A stretch of DNA of 64,000 nucleotides, from the NCBI RefSeq assembly GCF_946480305.1, contig NZ_CAMLJQ010000006.1, positions 147,540 through 211,539 on the forward strand. The letters are read 5' to 3'. Under the pieces are notes generated by a model that saw only the letters and a program-made list of their open reading frames with translations, was not told the origin of the DNA and searched no databases. This DNA is from an uncultured Caldimonas sp. (GTDB taxonomy: Bacteria; Pseudomonadota; Gammaproteobacteria; Burkholderiales; Burkholderiaceae). Positions 38,108 to 46,706 of the stretch are shown here, piece after piece (the stretch's first letter is position 1; every line of letters begins with the position of its first letter). Position numbers and translations under genes: made by a program.

Positions 38108-39946
38108 ATGTTCAGCGAGCGCGCCATGCCCACGCCCCCGACTTCCTCCAGCGCGGCTGCACCCGAGAGCGCGCGGCGCTGGAGCGTGCAGACCCGCGGC
38201 ATCGTTGCTTTCGCGGCCGTGCTGGCGGTGCTGCCGCTGCTGCCGATCCCCGAGTTCTGGGTCACCCAGCTCAACTACATCGGCCTGTATGCCACCGTCG
38301 CCCTGGGGCTGGTGCTGCTCACCGGCGTCGGTGGGCTCACGTCGTTCGGCCAGGCGGCGTTCGTCGGCATCGGCGCGTACACGAGTGCGTACCTCACCAC
38401 GGCGTGGGGTGTGTCGCCGTGGCTGACGCTGCTGGCCGGGCTGGCGCTCACGGCGATGGGCGCGCTGCTGCTCGGCTGGATCACGCTGCGCATGAGCGGG
38501 CACTACCTGCCGCTGGCGACCATCGCCTGGTGCCTGGCGCTCAACTACACGATGGCCAACATGGAGTGGCTGGGCAAATACGACGGGCTGCTTGGCGTGC
38601 CCGCGCTGCAGTTCTTCGGCTGGGACCTCGCCGCGGGGCGCAACCTGTACTACCTGATCTGGGCCGTGGCCTTGCTCGGCGCAGTGGGTCTGGTGAACCT
38701 GCTCGACTCGCGGCCCGGGCGCGCCATCCGCTCGCTGAAGGGCGGGGTCACGATGGCCGAGGCGATGGGCGTGTCGACCTACCGCTACAAGGTCACCATC
38801 TTCTTGATCGCCGCCCTCTATGCGGCCGTCTCGGGTTGGCTGTTCGCGCATTTCCAGCGCACCGTGAACCCGTCGCCGTTCGGCATCAAGTGGGGCATCG
38901 AATACCTGTTCATGGCCGTCATCGGCGGCGTGGGCAGCGTCTGGGGCGCCTTCACCGGTGCGGCGGTGGTCAAAGTGGTCGAGGACCAGTTGCAGGTGCT
39001 GCTGCCCAAGCTCATCGGCACCAGCGGCAACTACGAAATCATCGTCTTCGGCATCGTGCTGGTGCTGGTGCTGAAGTACGCGCCGCAGGGCCTGTGGCCC
39101 AGTCTGGCGCGCTGGTTCCCGCGGCAGCACCGCCTGCGGGACTGGGACGGGGCAGCGTCCCTGCCCGAGCGCGACAAGCCGCAAGCGGGCGAGCCGCTGC
39201 TCGAGGCGAAGTCCGTGCGCAAGCAGTTCGGCGGGCTGGTGGCGGTGAACGACGTCAGTTTCGAAGTGCGCACCGGCGAGATCGTCGGGCTGATCGGCCC
39301 CAACGGTGCAGGCAAGTCGACCACCTTCAACCTCGTGTCCGGCGTGCTGCGCCTGAGTGCAGGCGAGGTGCTGTTCCGCGGCCAGCGCGTGGACGGCCTG
39401 CCGAGCCGCGAGATCGCCCGGCGCGGGATGTCGCGCACCTTCCAGCACGTGAAGATGATTCCGGAGATGACGGTGCTCGAGAACGTGGCGCTCGGCGGCT
39501 ACCTGCGCAGCAGTGCCGGCACGCTGCGCGCGATGCTGCGGCTGGAACGCGACGAGGAGCGCAGGCTGTTCAAGGAGGCCGAGCGCCAGCTGCGACGCAT
39601 CGGCATGGCCGAGCAGATGCACGAACTGGCCGGCAACCTGGCGCTGGGCCCGCAGCGGCTGATGGAGATTGCCCGCGCGCTGGCCACGGATCCGGCGCTG
39701 CTGTTGCTCGACGAGCCCGCCGCCGGTCTGCGCCATCAGGAAAAGCAGGCGCTGGCGGCGGTGCTCAAGCAGCTGAAGGACGAAGGCATGAGCCTGCTGC
39801 TGGTCGAGCACGACATGGATTTCGTGATGAACCTGACCGACCGCATCGTGGTGATGGAGTTCGGCACCAAGCTGGTCGAAGGCACACCGGCCGAAGTGCA
39901 GGCCAGCCCGGCCGTCCGGGCGGCTTACCTCGGCACGGAGCACTGA
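38108..39946 (+). CDS. LivM-LivG fusion: ABC permease joined to ATP-binding protein
   Basis: 612 aa. Residues about 25-335 are a LivM-type permease (multiple helices; loop SLKGGVTMAEAMGVSTYRYK). After a short charged linker, residues about 365-612 form a LivG-type ATPase: Walker A GPNGAGKST near 396-404, signature LALGPQR, Walker B LLLLDEPAAG and the switch histidine in LLVEHDMD. The signature is far from LSGGQ but LivG proteins are relaxed here. ATG start has an AAGAAGAG site 8 nt upstream; a GTG three codons earlier overlaps the livH stop. Confidence 0.9.
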   Translation: MFSERAMPTPPTSSSAAAPESARRWSVQTRGIVAFAAVLAVLPLLPIPEFWVTQLNYIGLYATVALGLVLLTGVGGLTSFGQAAFVGIGAYTSAYLTTAWGVSPWLTLLAGLALTAMGALLLGWITLRMSGHYLPLATIAWCLALNYTMANMEWLGKYDGLLGVPALQFFGWDLAAGRNLYYLIWAVALLGAVGLVNLLDSRPGRAIRSLKGGVTMAEAMGVSTYRYKVTIFLIAALYAAVSGWLFAHFQRTVNPSPFGIKWGIEYLFMAVIGGVGSVWGAFTGAAVVKVVEDQLQVLLPKLIGTSGNYEIIVFGIVLVLVLKYAPQGLWPSLARWFPRQHRLRDWDGAASLPERDKPQAGEPLLEAKSVRKQFGGLVAVNDVSFEVRTGEIVGLIGPNGAGKSTTFNLVSGVLRLSAGEVLFRGQRVDGLPSREIARRGMSRTFQHVKMIPEMTVLENVALGGYLRSSAGTLRAMLRLERDEERRLFKEAERQLRRIGMAEQMHELAGNLALGPQRLMEIARALATDPALLLLDEPAAGLRHQEKQALAAVLKQLKDEGMSLLLVEHDMDFVMNLTDRIVVMEFGTKLVEGTPAEVQASPAVRAAYLGTEH

Positions 39947-39950
39947 TGGG

Positions 39951-40034
39951 CCCACCCCCTACCGGCTTGCGCCGGCCCCCTCGAGGGTGCGCCACTGGCG
40001 GACCGGCGGAGCCGGCTCCGCAGTGGCCGCTGGG
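39951..40034 (+). repeat. Structured repeat, copy C
   Basis: Begins 4 nt after the LivMG stop. Stem 1 CCGGC/GCCGG, outer stem GCCAC/GTGGC, inner CCGGC/GCCGG. Same orientation as A and B. Confidence 0.85.
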
Positions 40035-40074
40035 CTGGGCGCACCGTGTTGCAAAGCTTGACGCGTGACTCGCG

Positions 40075-40800
40075 ATGGAGAACGACTTGGAGACGTTGCT
40101 GGAAGTGCAGGGGTTGCGGGCGGGCTATGGCAAGGCCGAGGTGCTCGGTGGCGTGAGCCTGAGCGCGCCGAAGGGTGGGGTGGTGACGGTGATCGGCCCC
40201 AACGGTGCGGGCAAGTCGACCCTGCTCAATGCGCTGATGGGCGTGTTGCCGGCCAAGGGCTCGATCCGCCATGAGGGGCGCGAGATCGGGCAGATGACGC
40301 TGGAGGAGCGGGTGCAGCGCGGCATTGCACTGGTGCCGGAGACGCGCGCGCTGTTCGGCAGCATGCCGGTGGAAGACAACCTGCGGCTCGGCCGCTGGCG
40401 GCTGCGCGGCGGGCCCCAGGGCAGCGAGCTGGAGCAGGTCTACGACATCTTTCCGCGGCTGAAGGAGCGCCGGACGCAACTCGCCGGCACGCTCTCCGGC
40501 GGGGAACGGCAGATGCTGGCGATCGGGCGGGCCCTGATGGGCCGGCCGCAGCTGCTGATGCTCGACGAACCGAGCCTCGGGCTGGCGCCGCTGATCGTCA
40601 AGGAGATCTTCCGCATCATCGAGCGGCTGCGTGCCACGGGTGTGACCATCCTGCTGGTCGAGCAGAACGCGCGCGCGGCGCTGCAGGTGGCCGACCACGG
40701 CTATGTGCTGGAGACCGGCGAGATCGTGCTGCAGGGGCCGGCGCGCGAGCTGGCGCAGGACCCCCGCGTGGTGGAAACCTACCTGGGGGCCAAGCGCTGA
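40075..40800 (+). CDS. Branched-chain-type ABC transporter ATP-binding protein (LivF type)
   Basis: Second ATPase of the importer, 241 aa. Walker A GPNGAGKST near residue 42, signature LSGGERQML, Walker B LLMLDEPSLGLAP and the H-loop replaced by LLVEQNA as in LivF proteins. Separated from LivMG by repeat C; its TGA shares its last base with the ATG of the acyl-CoA dehydrogenase. Confidence 0.9.
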   Translation: MENDLETLLEVQGLRAGYGKAEVLGGVSLSAPKGGVVTVIGPNGAGKSTLLNALMGVLPAKGSIRHEGREIGQMTLEERVQRGIALVPETRALFGSMPVEDNLRLGRWRLRGGPQGSELEQVYDIFPRLKERRTQLAGTLSGGERQMLAIGRALMGRPQLLMLDEPSLGLAPLIVKEIFRIIERLRATGVTILLVEQNARAALQVADHGYVLETGEIVLQGPARELAQDPRVVETYLGAKR

Positions 40801-42560
40801 TGGGCTTGCCGTACCGTGCGCCGCTGCGCGACATGCGCTTCGTGATCGAGCAGGTGCTCGGGTCCCCCGCCGCGTGGCGAGAGATGCCGGCTTTCGCGGA
40901 GCTGGACGCCGAGACGGCCGCACAGGTGCTCGAGCAGGCGGCCGCCTTTGCCGGCGAGGTGCTGGCCCCCACCAACGCCGAGGGCGACCTGCAAGGCTGC
41001 CGCTGGCACGACGGCGAGGTCAGCACGCCCAGGCCTTTCCGCGAGGCCTACCGCCGCTTCGTCGACGGCGGCTGGCCAGCGCTGGCATGCGACCCCGCCT
41101 GGGGCGGGCAGGGGCTGCCGCAACTGCTGAACGTGGCGCTCTACGAGATGCTCAACGGCGCCAACCATGCCTGGACCATGTACCCGGGCCTGGCCCACGG
41201 CGCCTATGCGTGCCTGAAGGCGCATGCAAGCGCGGAGCTGCAACAGCGTTACCTGCCCCGCATCGTGAGCGGTGAGTGGCTGGCCACGATGTGCCTGACC
41301 GAAGCGCACGCCGGCAGCGACCTGGGCCTGCTGCGCACACGGGCGCACGCGCAGGACGATGGCTCGCTGCGGGTGAGCGGCACCAAGATCTTCATCTCCG
41401 GCGGCGAACACGACCTGACCGACAACATCGTGCACCTGGTGTTGTGCCGGCTGCCTGATGCACCGCCCGGCACCAAGGGGCTGTCGCTCGCGCTCGTGCC
41501 CAAGCTGCTGCCGGACGGTTCTGCCAATCGCGTGCGCTGCGACGGCATCGAGAAGAAGATGGGCATCAAGGGCAGCGCCACCTGTACCTTGAGCTTCGAC
41601 GGCGCAACCGGTTGGCTGGTGGGCGAGCCGCATCGCGGGCTGGCCGCGATGTTCGTGATGATGAACGCCGCGCGGCTGCAGGTGGGGCTGCAGGGTCTGG
41701 GACACCTGGAGATCGCCACCCAGAATGCGCTGCAGTACGCGCAGCAGCGGCAGCAGATGCGCGCGCCGCTGCGCAATGCGTCAGCCCCTGCGTCTGCCGA
41801 CCCGATCGCTGCGCACCCCGCGATGCGCCGGGCGCTATGGACCTTGCAGGCCTGGACCGAAGGCCAGCGCGTGCTCGGCTACTGGGTGGCCCAACTGCTC
41901 GACGAAAGCGGGCATCACCCCGACGCTCGGCGCCGCGAGCGTGCGGCGCGCTTGTTGCCGCTGCTGACGCCGGTGGTCAAGTCGATGTTCACCGAGCACG
42001 GCTTCCAGGGGGCGAGCCTCGCGCTGCAGGTATGGGGCGGGCACGGCTACATCCACGAGGTCGGCATCGAGCAGCACCTGCGAGACGCCCGCATCGCGAT
42101 GGTCTACGAGGGCACCAACGAGATCCAGGCGATCGACCTGGTGGTGCGCAAACTGCTGCCTGACGGCGGACGCGCGCTCGATGCCTTGTGCCAGGTGCTC
42201 GACGACGAGGTGAGCGCCTGCCGCCAGGAGCCGGCGCTGCAGCGTGATGCCGACCTCCTGCAGGCGGCGATGGCCGGTTGGCGAAGCGCCACCCAGCGTC
42301 TGGCGGCCGATGCGTTGGCCGACACCGAGCTGCCATGGCGCGTGGCTGGCGATCACCTGCAGGCGACCGGTCTGGTGCTGCTGGGGTGGGCCTGGCTGCG
42401 CACGGCCCGCGTTGCATTGCCGCATGCCGACGACGAATGGCATGCGCGCAAGCTGCAGTGCGCGCGCTTCGGGTTGCAGTGGCTGCTGCCCGACGCGCAG
42501 GCCGCACTGCGTCGCGTCAATGCTCGCGGCGCTTATCTGCCGGCACTGCCCGTCGCATGA
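40800..42560 (+). CDS. Acyl-CoA dehydrogenase, long form with C-terminal extension (DmdC/FadE-like)
   Basis: FAD enzyme of 586 aa. The flavin-binding motif MCLTEAHAGSDLG and YEGTNEIQAIDL (with the catalytic Glu) are intact; the extra C-terminal ~130 residues belong to the long ACAD branch of DmdC, the methylthiopropionyl-CoA dehydrogenase. In this operon a sensible role is desaturation of aryl-propionyl-CoA (for example dihydroferuloyl-CoA) so that saturated side chains enter the same pathway; this is inference. Confidence 0.87.
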   Translation: MGLPYRAPLRDMRFVIEQVLGSPAAWREMPAFAELDAETAAQVLEQAAAFAGEVLAPTNAEGDLQGCRWHDGEVSTPRPFREAYRRFVDGGWPALACDPAWGGQGLPQLLNVALYEMLNGANHAWTMYPGLAHGAYACLKAHASAELQQRYLPRIVSGEWLATMCLTEAHAGSDLGLLRTRAHAQDDGSLRVSGTKIFISGGEHDLTDNIVHLVLCRLPDAPPGTKGLSLALVPKLLPDGSANRVRCDGIEKKMGIKGSATCTLSFDGATGWLVGEPHRGLAAMFVMMNAARLQVGLQGLGHLEIATQNALQYAQQRQQMRAPLRNASAPASADPIAAHPAMRRALWTLQAWTEGQRVLGYWVAQLLDESGHHPDARRRERAARLLPLLTPVVKSMFTEHGFQGASLALQVWGGHGYIHEVGIEQHLRDARIAMVYEGTNEIQAIDLVVRKLLPDGGRALDALCQVLDDEVSACRQEPALQRDADLLQAAMAGWRSATQRLAADALADTELPWRVAGDHLQATGLVLLGWAWLRTARVALPHADDEWHARKLQCARFGLQWLLPDAQAALRRVNARGAYLPALPVA

Positions 42561-42607
42561 ACATGCGCGGCGACCGGGCCCCGGCGCCTGCCCCGGAACA
42601 GCCCGAC

Positions 42608-42613
42608 TACACT
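42608..42613 (+). promoter_or_regulatory. -10-like hexamer TACACT, 9 nt before the MarR start
   Basis: TACACT, nine bases, ATG. Suggests that the regulator has its own short-leader promoter inside the operon end. Confidence 0.35.
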
Positions 42614-42622
42614 GGCGGCGCC

Positions 42623-43093
42623 ATGCCGACTCCCAAACCCGACCCTGCCGCGCACGGGCTCGACCAGACCAGCCTCAGCCACGTGCTGGGCTACCACCTG
42701 GCGCAGGCCGACGTACCGGTCAAGAAGATCTTCTTCAAGTTCATCGGCCAACCGCTGCAGCTTCGGCCGGTGGAGTTCACGATCCTGATGCTGATTGCCA
42801 ACAACGAGAACGTCACGCAGAAGCAGCTTTCGCAGGCACTGGCCGTCTCGGCGCCCAACATCACGATCCTGCTCGACCGGCTGGCCGAGCGGGAGTTGAT
42901 CACGCGTGTGCGCAGCGAGACCGACCGCCGCTCGCAGCACGTGCTGCTCACGCGCAAGGGCGCTACGTTGGCGCGCAAGGCGCACGAGGTGTCGCTGACG
43001 ATGGAGCAGGAAGTGCTCAAGCAACTGAGCGATGCGGAGCGCGCGATGCTGATCGAGCTGCTGCAGAAGGTGGCGCGCCACCGGCGCGTCTGA
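42623..43093 (+). CDS. MarR-family regulator, candidate repressor of the hydroxycinnamate operon
   Basis: 156-aa winged-helix protein. Recognition region VTQKQLSQALAVSAPNITILLDRLAERELI, then the wing with VRSETDRRSQHVLLT; helices at both ends for dimerisation. MarR proteins of the CouR/FerC/HcaR kind repress ferulate/coumarate genes and respond to the CoA thioester. Position at the end of the catabolic operon supports this. An ATG at 42557 overlaps the preceding stop and would add 22 residues; the shorter form has the normal MarR length. Confidence 0.83.
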   Translation: MPTPKPDPAAHGLDQTSLSHVLGYHLAQADVPVKKIFFKFIGQPLQLRPVEFTILMLIANNENVTQKQLSQALAVSAPNITILLDRLAERELITRVRSETDRRSQHVLLTRKGATLARKAHEVSLTMEQEVLKQLSDAERAMLIELLQKVARHRRV

Positions 43094-43140
43094 GTCGCGC
43101 GCCTGCCCCGCCTCGCGGCGGCGCTACACGTGCCCTGCGG

Positions 43141-44136
43141 TCAGGCGGCCAGGCTGTCCTCACGGTAGGCGGTGTCGACCACGAGGGTCGCGCCTGGCCC
43201 GGCGACGCGCGACACGCACGCGCAGATGCGGTCCCCCTGCGCCTTCTCGTGCTCGCTCAAAAAGACATCGCGATGGTCGATGCTGCCTTGCACCGAGAGG
43301 ACGGTCATCACGCACAGGCCGCATTCGCCGCGCCTGCAGTCGGACAGCACCTCGATGCCGGCAGCCTCCAGTGCATCGAGCATCGACGATGCGCCGTCGA
43401 CCTGCACCTCGCGGCCATGCCGTGGCAACCGGACGGTGAAGGGCTGCGAGGCCGAGCGGCCGCCACTGCCGAAGGTCTCGAAGCGCAGGTCCGCGGTGGG
43501 TCGACCGGTGGCGGACCACGCACGGCGGGCGTCGTCCATCATCGGTGCCGGTCCGCAGACATAAGCCTGTGCTCCTGCCGGCAGCGCGGCGAACTCGGCG
43601 GCGAGATCGATGCGCCGCGTCGTTGAGGCGAAGGTGCCCAGGCGATCGCCGAGCGCTTCTTGCAACGCGTCGAGGTAGACCAGTTCCCGGGGCTCACGCG
43701 CGGCATAGCACATGCGCACCGCCGCACCGCGCGCCGCCAGCCGTTGCGCCATACCCACCAACGGGGTGACGCCGATACCGCCGGCCACCAGCAGATAGGC
43801 CGGTGCCTGCAGATCCAGTTCGAAGTGGTTCTGAGGTGGCGACACCTGCAGCCGCGCGCCGGGCTGCAGGCTCCACATGCGGCGTGAGCCGCCGCGCCCC
43901 GTCTCGAGCCGCTTGACGGCGATGCGCCAGGCACCGTCATGCGGCGCGGTGCCGATCAGCGAGTAGGAACGGGTTTCCTCGCGTGCACCGATCGGCACGC
44001 GCACGTCGAGGTGGCTGCCGGGCGAGAAGGACGTTGCGGGGCCGTCGTCCGGCACCAGTTCGAACTCGCGCACCGTCGGCGTGAGGTCGGTGGTGCGGCG
44101 GACGGTGGCTTGCAGCCAGCGATCGAGATGACGCAT
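43141..44136 (-). CDS. vanB: Vanillate O-demethylase oxidoreductase subunit
   Basis: Class IA-type reductase feeding electrons from NADH to VanA. 331 aa with FMN/NAD domains first (TRSYSLIG flavin site, GGIGVTPLVGMAQRL pyridine-nucleotide site) and a C-terminal plant-type [2Fe-2S] domain with C-x4-C-x2-C (CRRGECGLC) plus a fourth Cys in CACVSR. Lies downstream of vanR on the same strand with a 13-bp gap. Other Rieske partners share this architecture, so the name depends on context. Confidence 0.86.
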   Translation of the reverse strand: MRHLDRWLQATVRRTTDLTPTVREFELVPDDGPATSFSPGSHLDVRVPIGAREETRSYSLIGTAPHDGAWRIAVKRLETGRGGSRRMWSLQPGARLQVSPPQNHFELDLQAPAYLLVAGGIGVTPLVGMAQRLAARGAAVRMCYAAREPRELVYLDALQEALGDRLGTFASTTRRIDLAAEFAALPAGAQAYVCGPAPMMDDARRAWSATGRPTADLRFETFGSGGRSASQPFTVRLPRHGREVQVDGASSMLDALEAAGIEVLSDCRRGECGLCVMTVLSVQGSIDHRDVFLSEHEKAQGDRICACVSRVAGPGATLVVDTAYREDSLAA

Positions 44137-44149
44137 GGGGCGGCTCCGG

Positions 44150-44923
44150 CTATCGGTTGGGGTCGGGTGGCTGGCGGCGGATCAGGGCGCCGCCCGGGAC
44201 CAGTTGCAGTGTGGGGTGGTGGGCGAGTGCGCGTTGCAGGTTGCGCCGTGCGAGGCGGGCGTGCTCGCGCATCAGCGCTTCGGCGCGTGCGCCTTCGCGG
44301 CGTTCGATGGCGTCGAGCACCTGCACGTGGTGGTCCTGGGCGACCGCCAGCGTGTCGCGAGCACCGGGCTGTGCCGCCTGTACCGACATGAAGGCATTGG
44401 GCGAGGCGAACGGCATGCTGACGGCACGCTCCAGCTGGCGGCGCACCACGTCGCTGCCGGACATCTCGGCCAGCAGGGCATGGAAGCGTTCGTTCAACTC
44501 GACGTAGCGCTCGAACTCCTCGGGGCCGAACCCGTGCTGCGCGAAGATGGCGTCGATCGCCGCGACGCATTCGCGCGCGTCGCGCATCACTGCCGGTGCC
44601 ACGCCGCGCTCGGCGGCCAGCCGGGCAGCCAGCCCTTCGAGCGTGCCGCGCACTTCGATGGCGTCCTCGATGTCGCTCTCGCTGAAGCGGCGCACCTTGT
44701 AGCCGCCGGCGGTCATGGCTTCGAGCAGACCTTCTTGTTCGAGCCGGATCAACGCCGCGCGGATCGGCGTGCGCGACACGCCCAGCCGCTCCACCAGTGC
44801 CAGCTCGGCAATGCGCACACCAGGCGCCAGCTCGCCGTTCAGGATCAGCTCGCGCATCCGCAACTGCGTCTGCACGGTCTGGTTGGCGTGCGTGTCCTGG
44901 TCGTCGTGGCGGGCCGTCTGCAT
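44150..44923 (-). CDS. vanR: GntR-family (FadR/FCD) regulator of vanillate genes
   Basis: 257 aa. The N-terminal winged helix reads [20 protein letters not shown] and REGL-type wing, and the C-terminal FCD ligand domain begins near residue 90 ([15 protein letters not shown]) with metal-binding histidines later. VanR proteins repress vanAB until vanillate binds. Here the gene is embedded between vanA (4-bp gap upstream) and vanB, so it would be co-expressed with its targets. Confidence 0.83.
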   Translation of the reverse strand: MQTARHDDQDTHANQTVQTQLRMRELILNGELAPGVRIAELALVERLGVSRTPIRAALIRLEQEGLLEAMTAGGYKVRRFSESDIEDAIEVRGTLEGLAARLAAERGVAPAVMRDARECVAAIDAIFAQHGFGPEEFERYVELNERFHALLAEMSGSDVVRRQLERAVSMPFASPNAFMSVQAAQPGARDTLAVAQDHHVQVLDAIERREGARAEALMREHARLARRNLQRALAHHPTLQLVPGGALIRRQPPDPNR

Positions 44924-44927
44924 GGCA

Positions 44928-46007
44928 TCACGCGGCCGCGCGGATCGGGATCACCGGCGCGCCGCCTTGCGGTGCTTCGGCCAGGATCATCTTGTCGATC
45001 AGGCGGCGCGCCCACATGGAACCAGCGTCGATGTTGAGGTTGTAGAAGGTGTGGCCGGGGTGCTCGTCGATGGCGATCTGCTGCGCCTCCAGGATGGCCT
45101 CGTCCTCACCGAAGATGCGCGACACGCCTTCGCGCAGGTCGGTGGTGAGCTTCTGCTCGTGCAGGTTGTAGTTGCGCACGAAGGCCCAGAAGTAATGGCA
45201 GGTGCGATCGGTCTCCGGCGTGATGGTGTTGAGGACATAGCCGTTGACGCCTTGCGAGCGGTCGCCTTCCGGCGCACCGCTGCCCGCGGGCGCGACACCC
45301 ACGTCGATCGCGATGGTGCACGGTGCCTCGAAGCGGATGATCTGCCAGCGGTCGACCTTGCCGACGTAGCCGCTCTTGTGCTTGAGCTGACCGGCCCAGA
45401 AGGGCGGGGGATCGATGTTGCGCATCCAGCGCGTGATGGTGGCGGTGCGGTCGCCATGCGTGGCCTCGAAGGGCGCTTCGGCCACGGCCCGGTTGCCGAT
45501 GGAGCTGCCGTGCACGAAGGTCTCGTGCGTCAGGTCCATCAGGTTGTCGATCACCAGGCGGTAGTCGCAGTTGACGCGGATGGTCTTGCCGTCGCCTGCC
45601 CATGCCGGATCGAAGTTCCAGTGGAGGTCGGGCACCTTGGCAGGGTCGGCCAGCGCCGGGTCGCCGGGCCAGACCCAGACGTAGCGGTGCTTCTCGACGA
45701 CCGGGTAGGCGCGCACGCAGGCGCTCGGGTTGAGCGTTTCCTGCGAAGGCATGTGGGTGCAGCGGCCGTGCGCGTTGTACACAAGGCCGTGGTAACCGCA
45801 CACCACCTCGTCGCCTTCGAGCCGGCCCTTGGACAGCGGCAGCAGCCGGTGCCAGCAGGCGTCTTCCAAAGCCACCGGAGCACCCGCTTCGGTGCGGTAG
45901 AGCACCAGCTTCTGGTTGCAGACCGTACGGCTGAGCAGCGCGTGTTTCAGTTCGCTGTCCCACGCCACCGCATACCAGGCGTTGAGGGGAAAGACGGGAG
46001 AGGGCAT
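44928..46007 (-). CDS. vanA: Vanillate O-demethylase oxygenase subunit
   Basis: Rieske non-heme iron monooxygenase, 359 aa, converting vanillate to protocatechuate and formaldehyde with O2 and electrons from VanB. Rieske ligands CWH and CGYH are 19-20 residues apart (about 50-72); the mononuclear iron site is [14 protein letters not shown] with the DxxHxxxxH pattern. N-terminus [11 protein letters not shown] and total length fit VanA well. First gene of the vanA-vanR-vanB transcript; the GGAG site is 8 nt before the ATG. Confidence 0.92.
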   Translation of the reverse strand: MPSPVFPLNAWYAVAWDSELKHALLSRTVCNQKLVLYRTEAGAPVALEDACWHRLLPLSKGRLEGDEVVCGYHGLVYNAHGRCTHMPSQETLNPSACVRAYPVVEKHRYVWVWPGDPALADPAKVPDLHWNFDPAWAGDGKTIRVNCDYRLVIDNLMDLTHETFVHGSSIGNRAVAEAPFEATHGDRTATITRWMRNIDPPPFWAGQLKHKSGYVGKVDRWQIIRFEAPCTIAIDVGVAPAGSGAPEGDRSQGVNGYVLNTITPETDRTCHYFWAFVRNYNLHEQKLTTDLREGVSRIFGEDEAILEAQQIAIDEHPGHTFYNLNIDAGSMWARRLIDKMILAEAPQGGAPVIPIRAAA

Positions 46008-46038
46008 CGGGTGCTCCACAACGGATTTACGCCCAAAG

Positions 46039-46068
46039 TGTATACAGAGAAGATCAAAAAATAGGCAA
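46039..46068 (-). promoter_or_regulatory. vanA promoter overlapped by a FadR-type operator
   Basis: On the minus strand TTGCCT, 18 bp, TATACA, about 32 nt before the vanA ATG. The -10 is part of the palindrome TGTATACA (46039-46046), matching the GT-N2-AC core bound by FadR-subfamily GntR proteins. VanR binding there would block the promoter. Confidence 0.6.
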
Positions 46069-46080
46069 AACAAGGGAAAA

Positions 46081-46486
46081 CACCGACTCCTTCGCTCGTT
46101 CCTGTATCCATCGGGCTCTGGCGTCCCGGGCGTCGACGTAGGAAATGCACCGACAGCAAGTCGGTCCGGCCGCTGACAACCGGCTCGTCCGGTGCGCCCT
46201 ACGATGGTTGGGCATCGCGCCGAACGCGTGACGATGCGAGTGCCAACGGTGTGCAACGCAGCGACAGCGAAGCTTGCCCCACGTGCTCCGGCCGCCGCCC
46301 GCAGTCAGCCGCGACCGGACGCTGCAAGCCCGTCCTGCCACGTGCTCTTGTGCCCCGCGCACTGCGCTCCTTTCGGGGTCCCCCGGCTGCCCGCCATATC
46401 GGCAACGGCAGCCTTTCACGGTCCTCGAGCCCGGGTGGGCCGCGTTCGGCGCATGCACCTTACAGACAGGGAAGGTGGATCACAGC
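46081..46486. other. Non-coding stretch between vanA and the small gene at 46487
   Basis: About 400 bp. Short frames exist but have no ribosome-binding site or family resemblance. I see no clear promoter, repeat or RNA. The end next to 46487 holds a GGAAGGTGG ribosome-binding site. Confidence 0.5.
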
Positions 46487-46693
46487 ATGTTCGACAGCGC
46501 TCAGGACCGCATCCTCTACAGCCAGGCCGTCGACTACATCGAACAGGGCCGCAAAGATCTGGTGCCCGGCACCACGCTGGACGACTACGTGCGCCGCGGC
46601 CTGCTCACCCGCAGCGGCGAGCAGATCGATCTGACCGAGGCGGGTCGCCGCGAATACATGACGGCGAAGAACGAGCGCTCCGCGGAGGGCTGA
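46487..46693 (+). CDS. Small hypothetical protein
   Basis: 68 aa, charged, no signal peptide or membrane segment. A good ribosome-binding site (GGAAGG) precedes the ATG. The C-terminal half (GLLTRSGEQIDLTEAGRREY) has a helix-strand pattern like a winged-helix wing but is too short to assign. It ends 14 bp before the tagF stop and is convergent with the T6SS minus arm. I do not recognise a family. Confidence 0.6.
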   Translation: MFDSAQDRILYSQAVDYIEQGRKDLVPGTTLDDYVRRGLLTRSGEQIDLTEAGRREYMTAKNERSAEG

Positions 46694-46706
46694 GCGCTTT
46701 CGCGCC

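Noticed and set aside
38108..39946. LivM-LivG fusion as a sequencing frameshift
   Set aside because: The frame is open through both domains with a normal linker and no change of frame or base composition.
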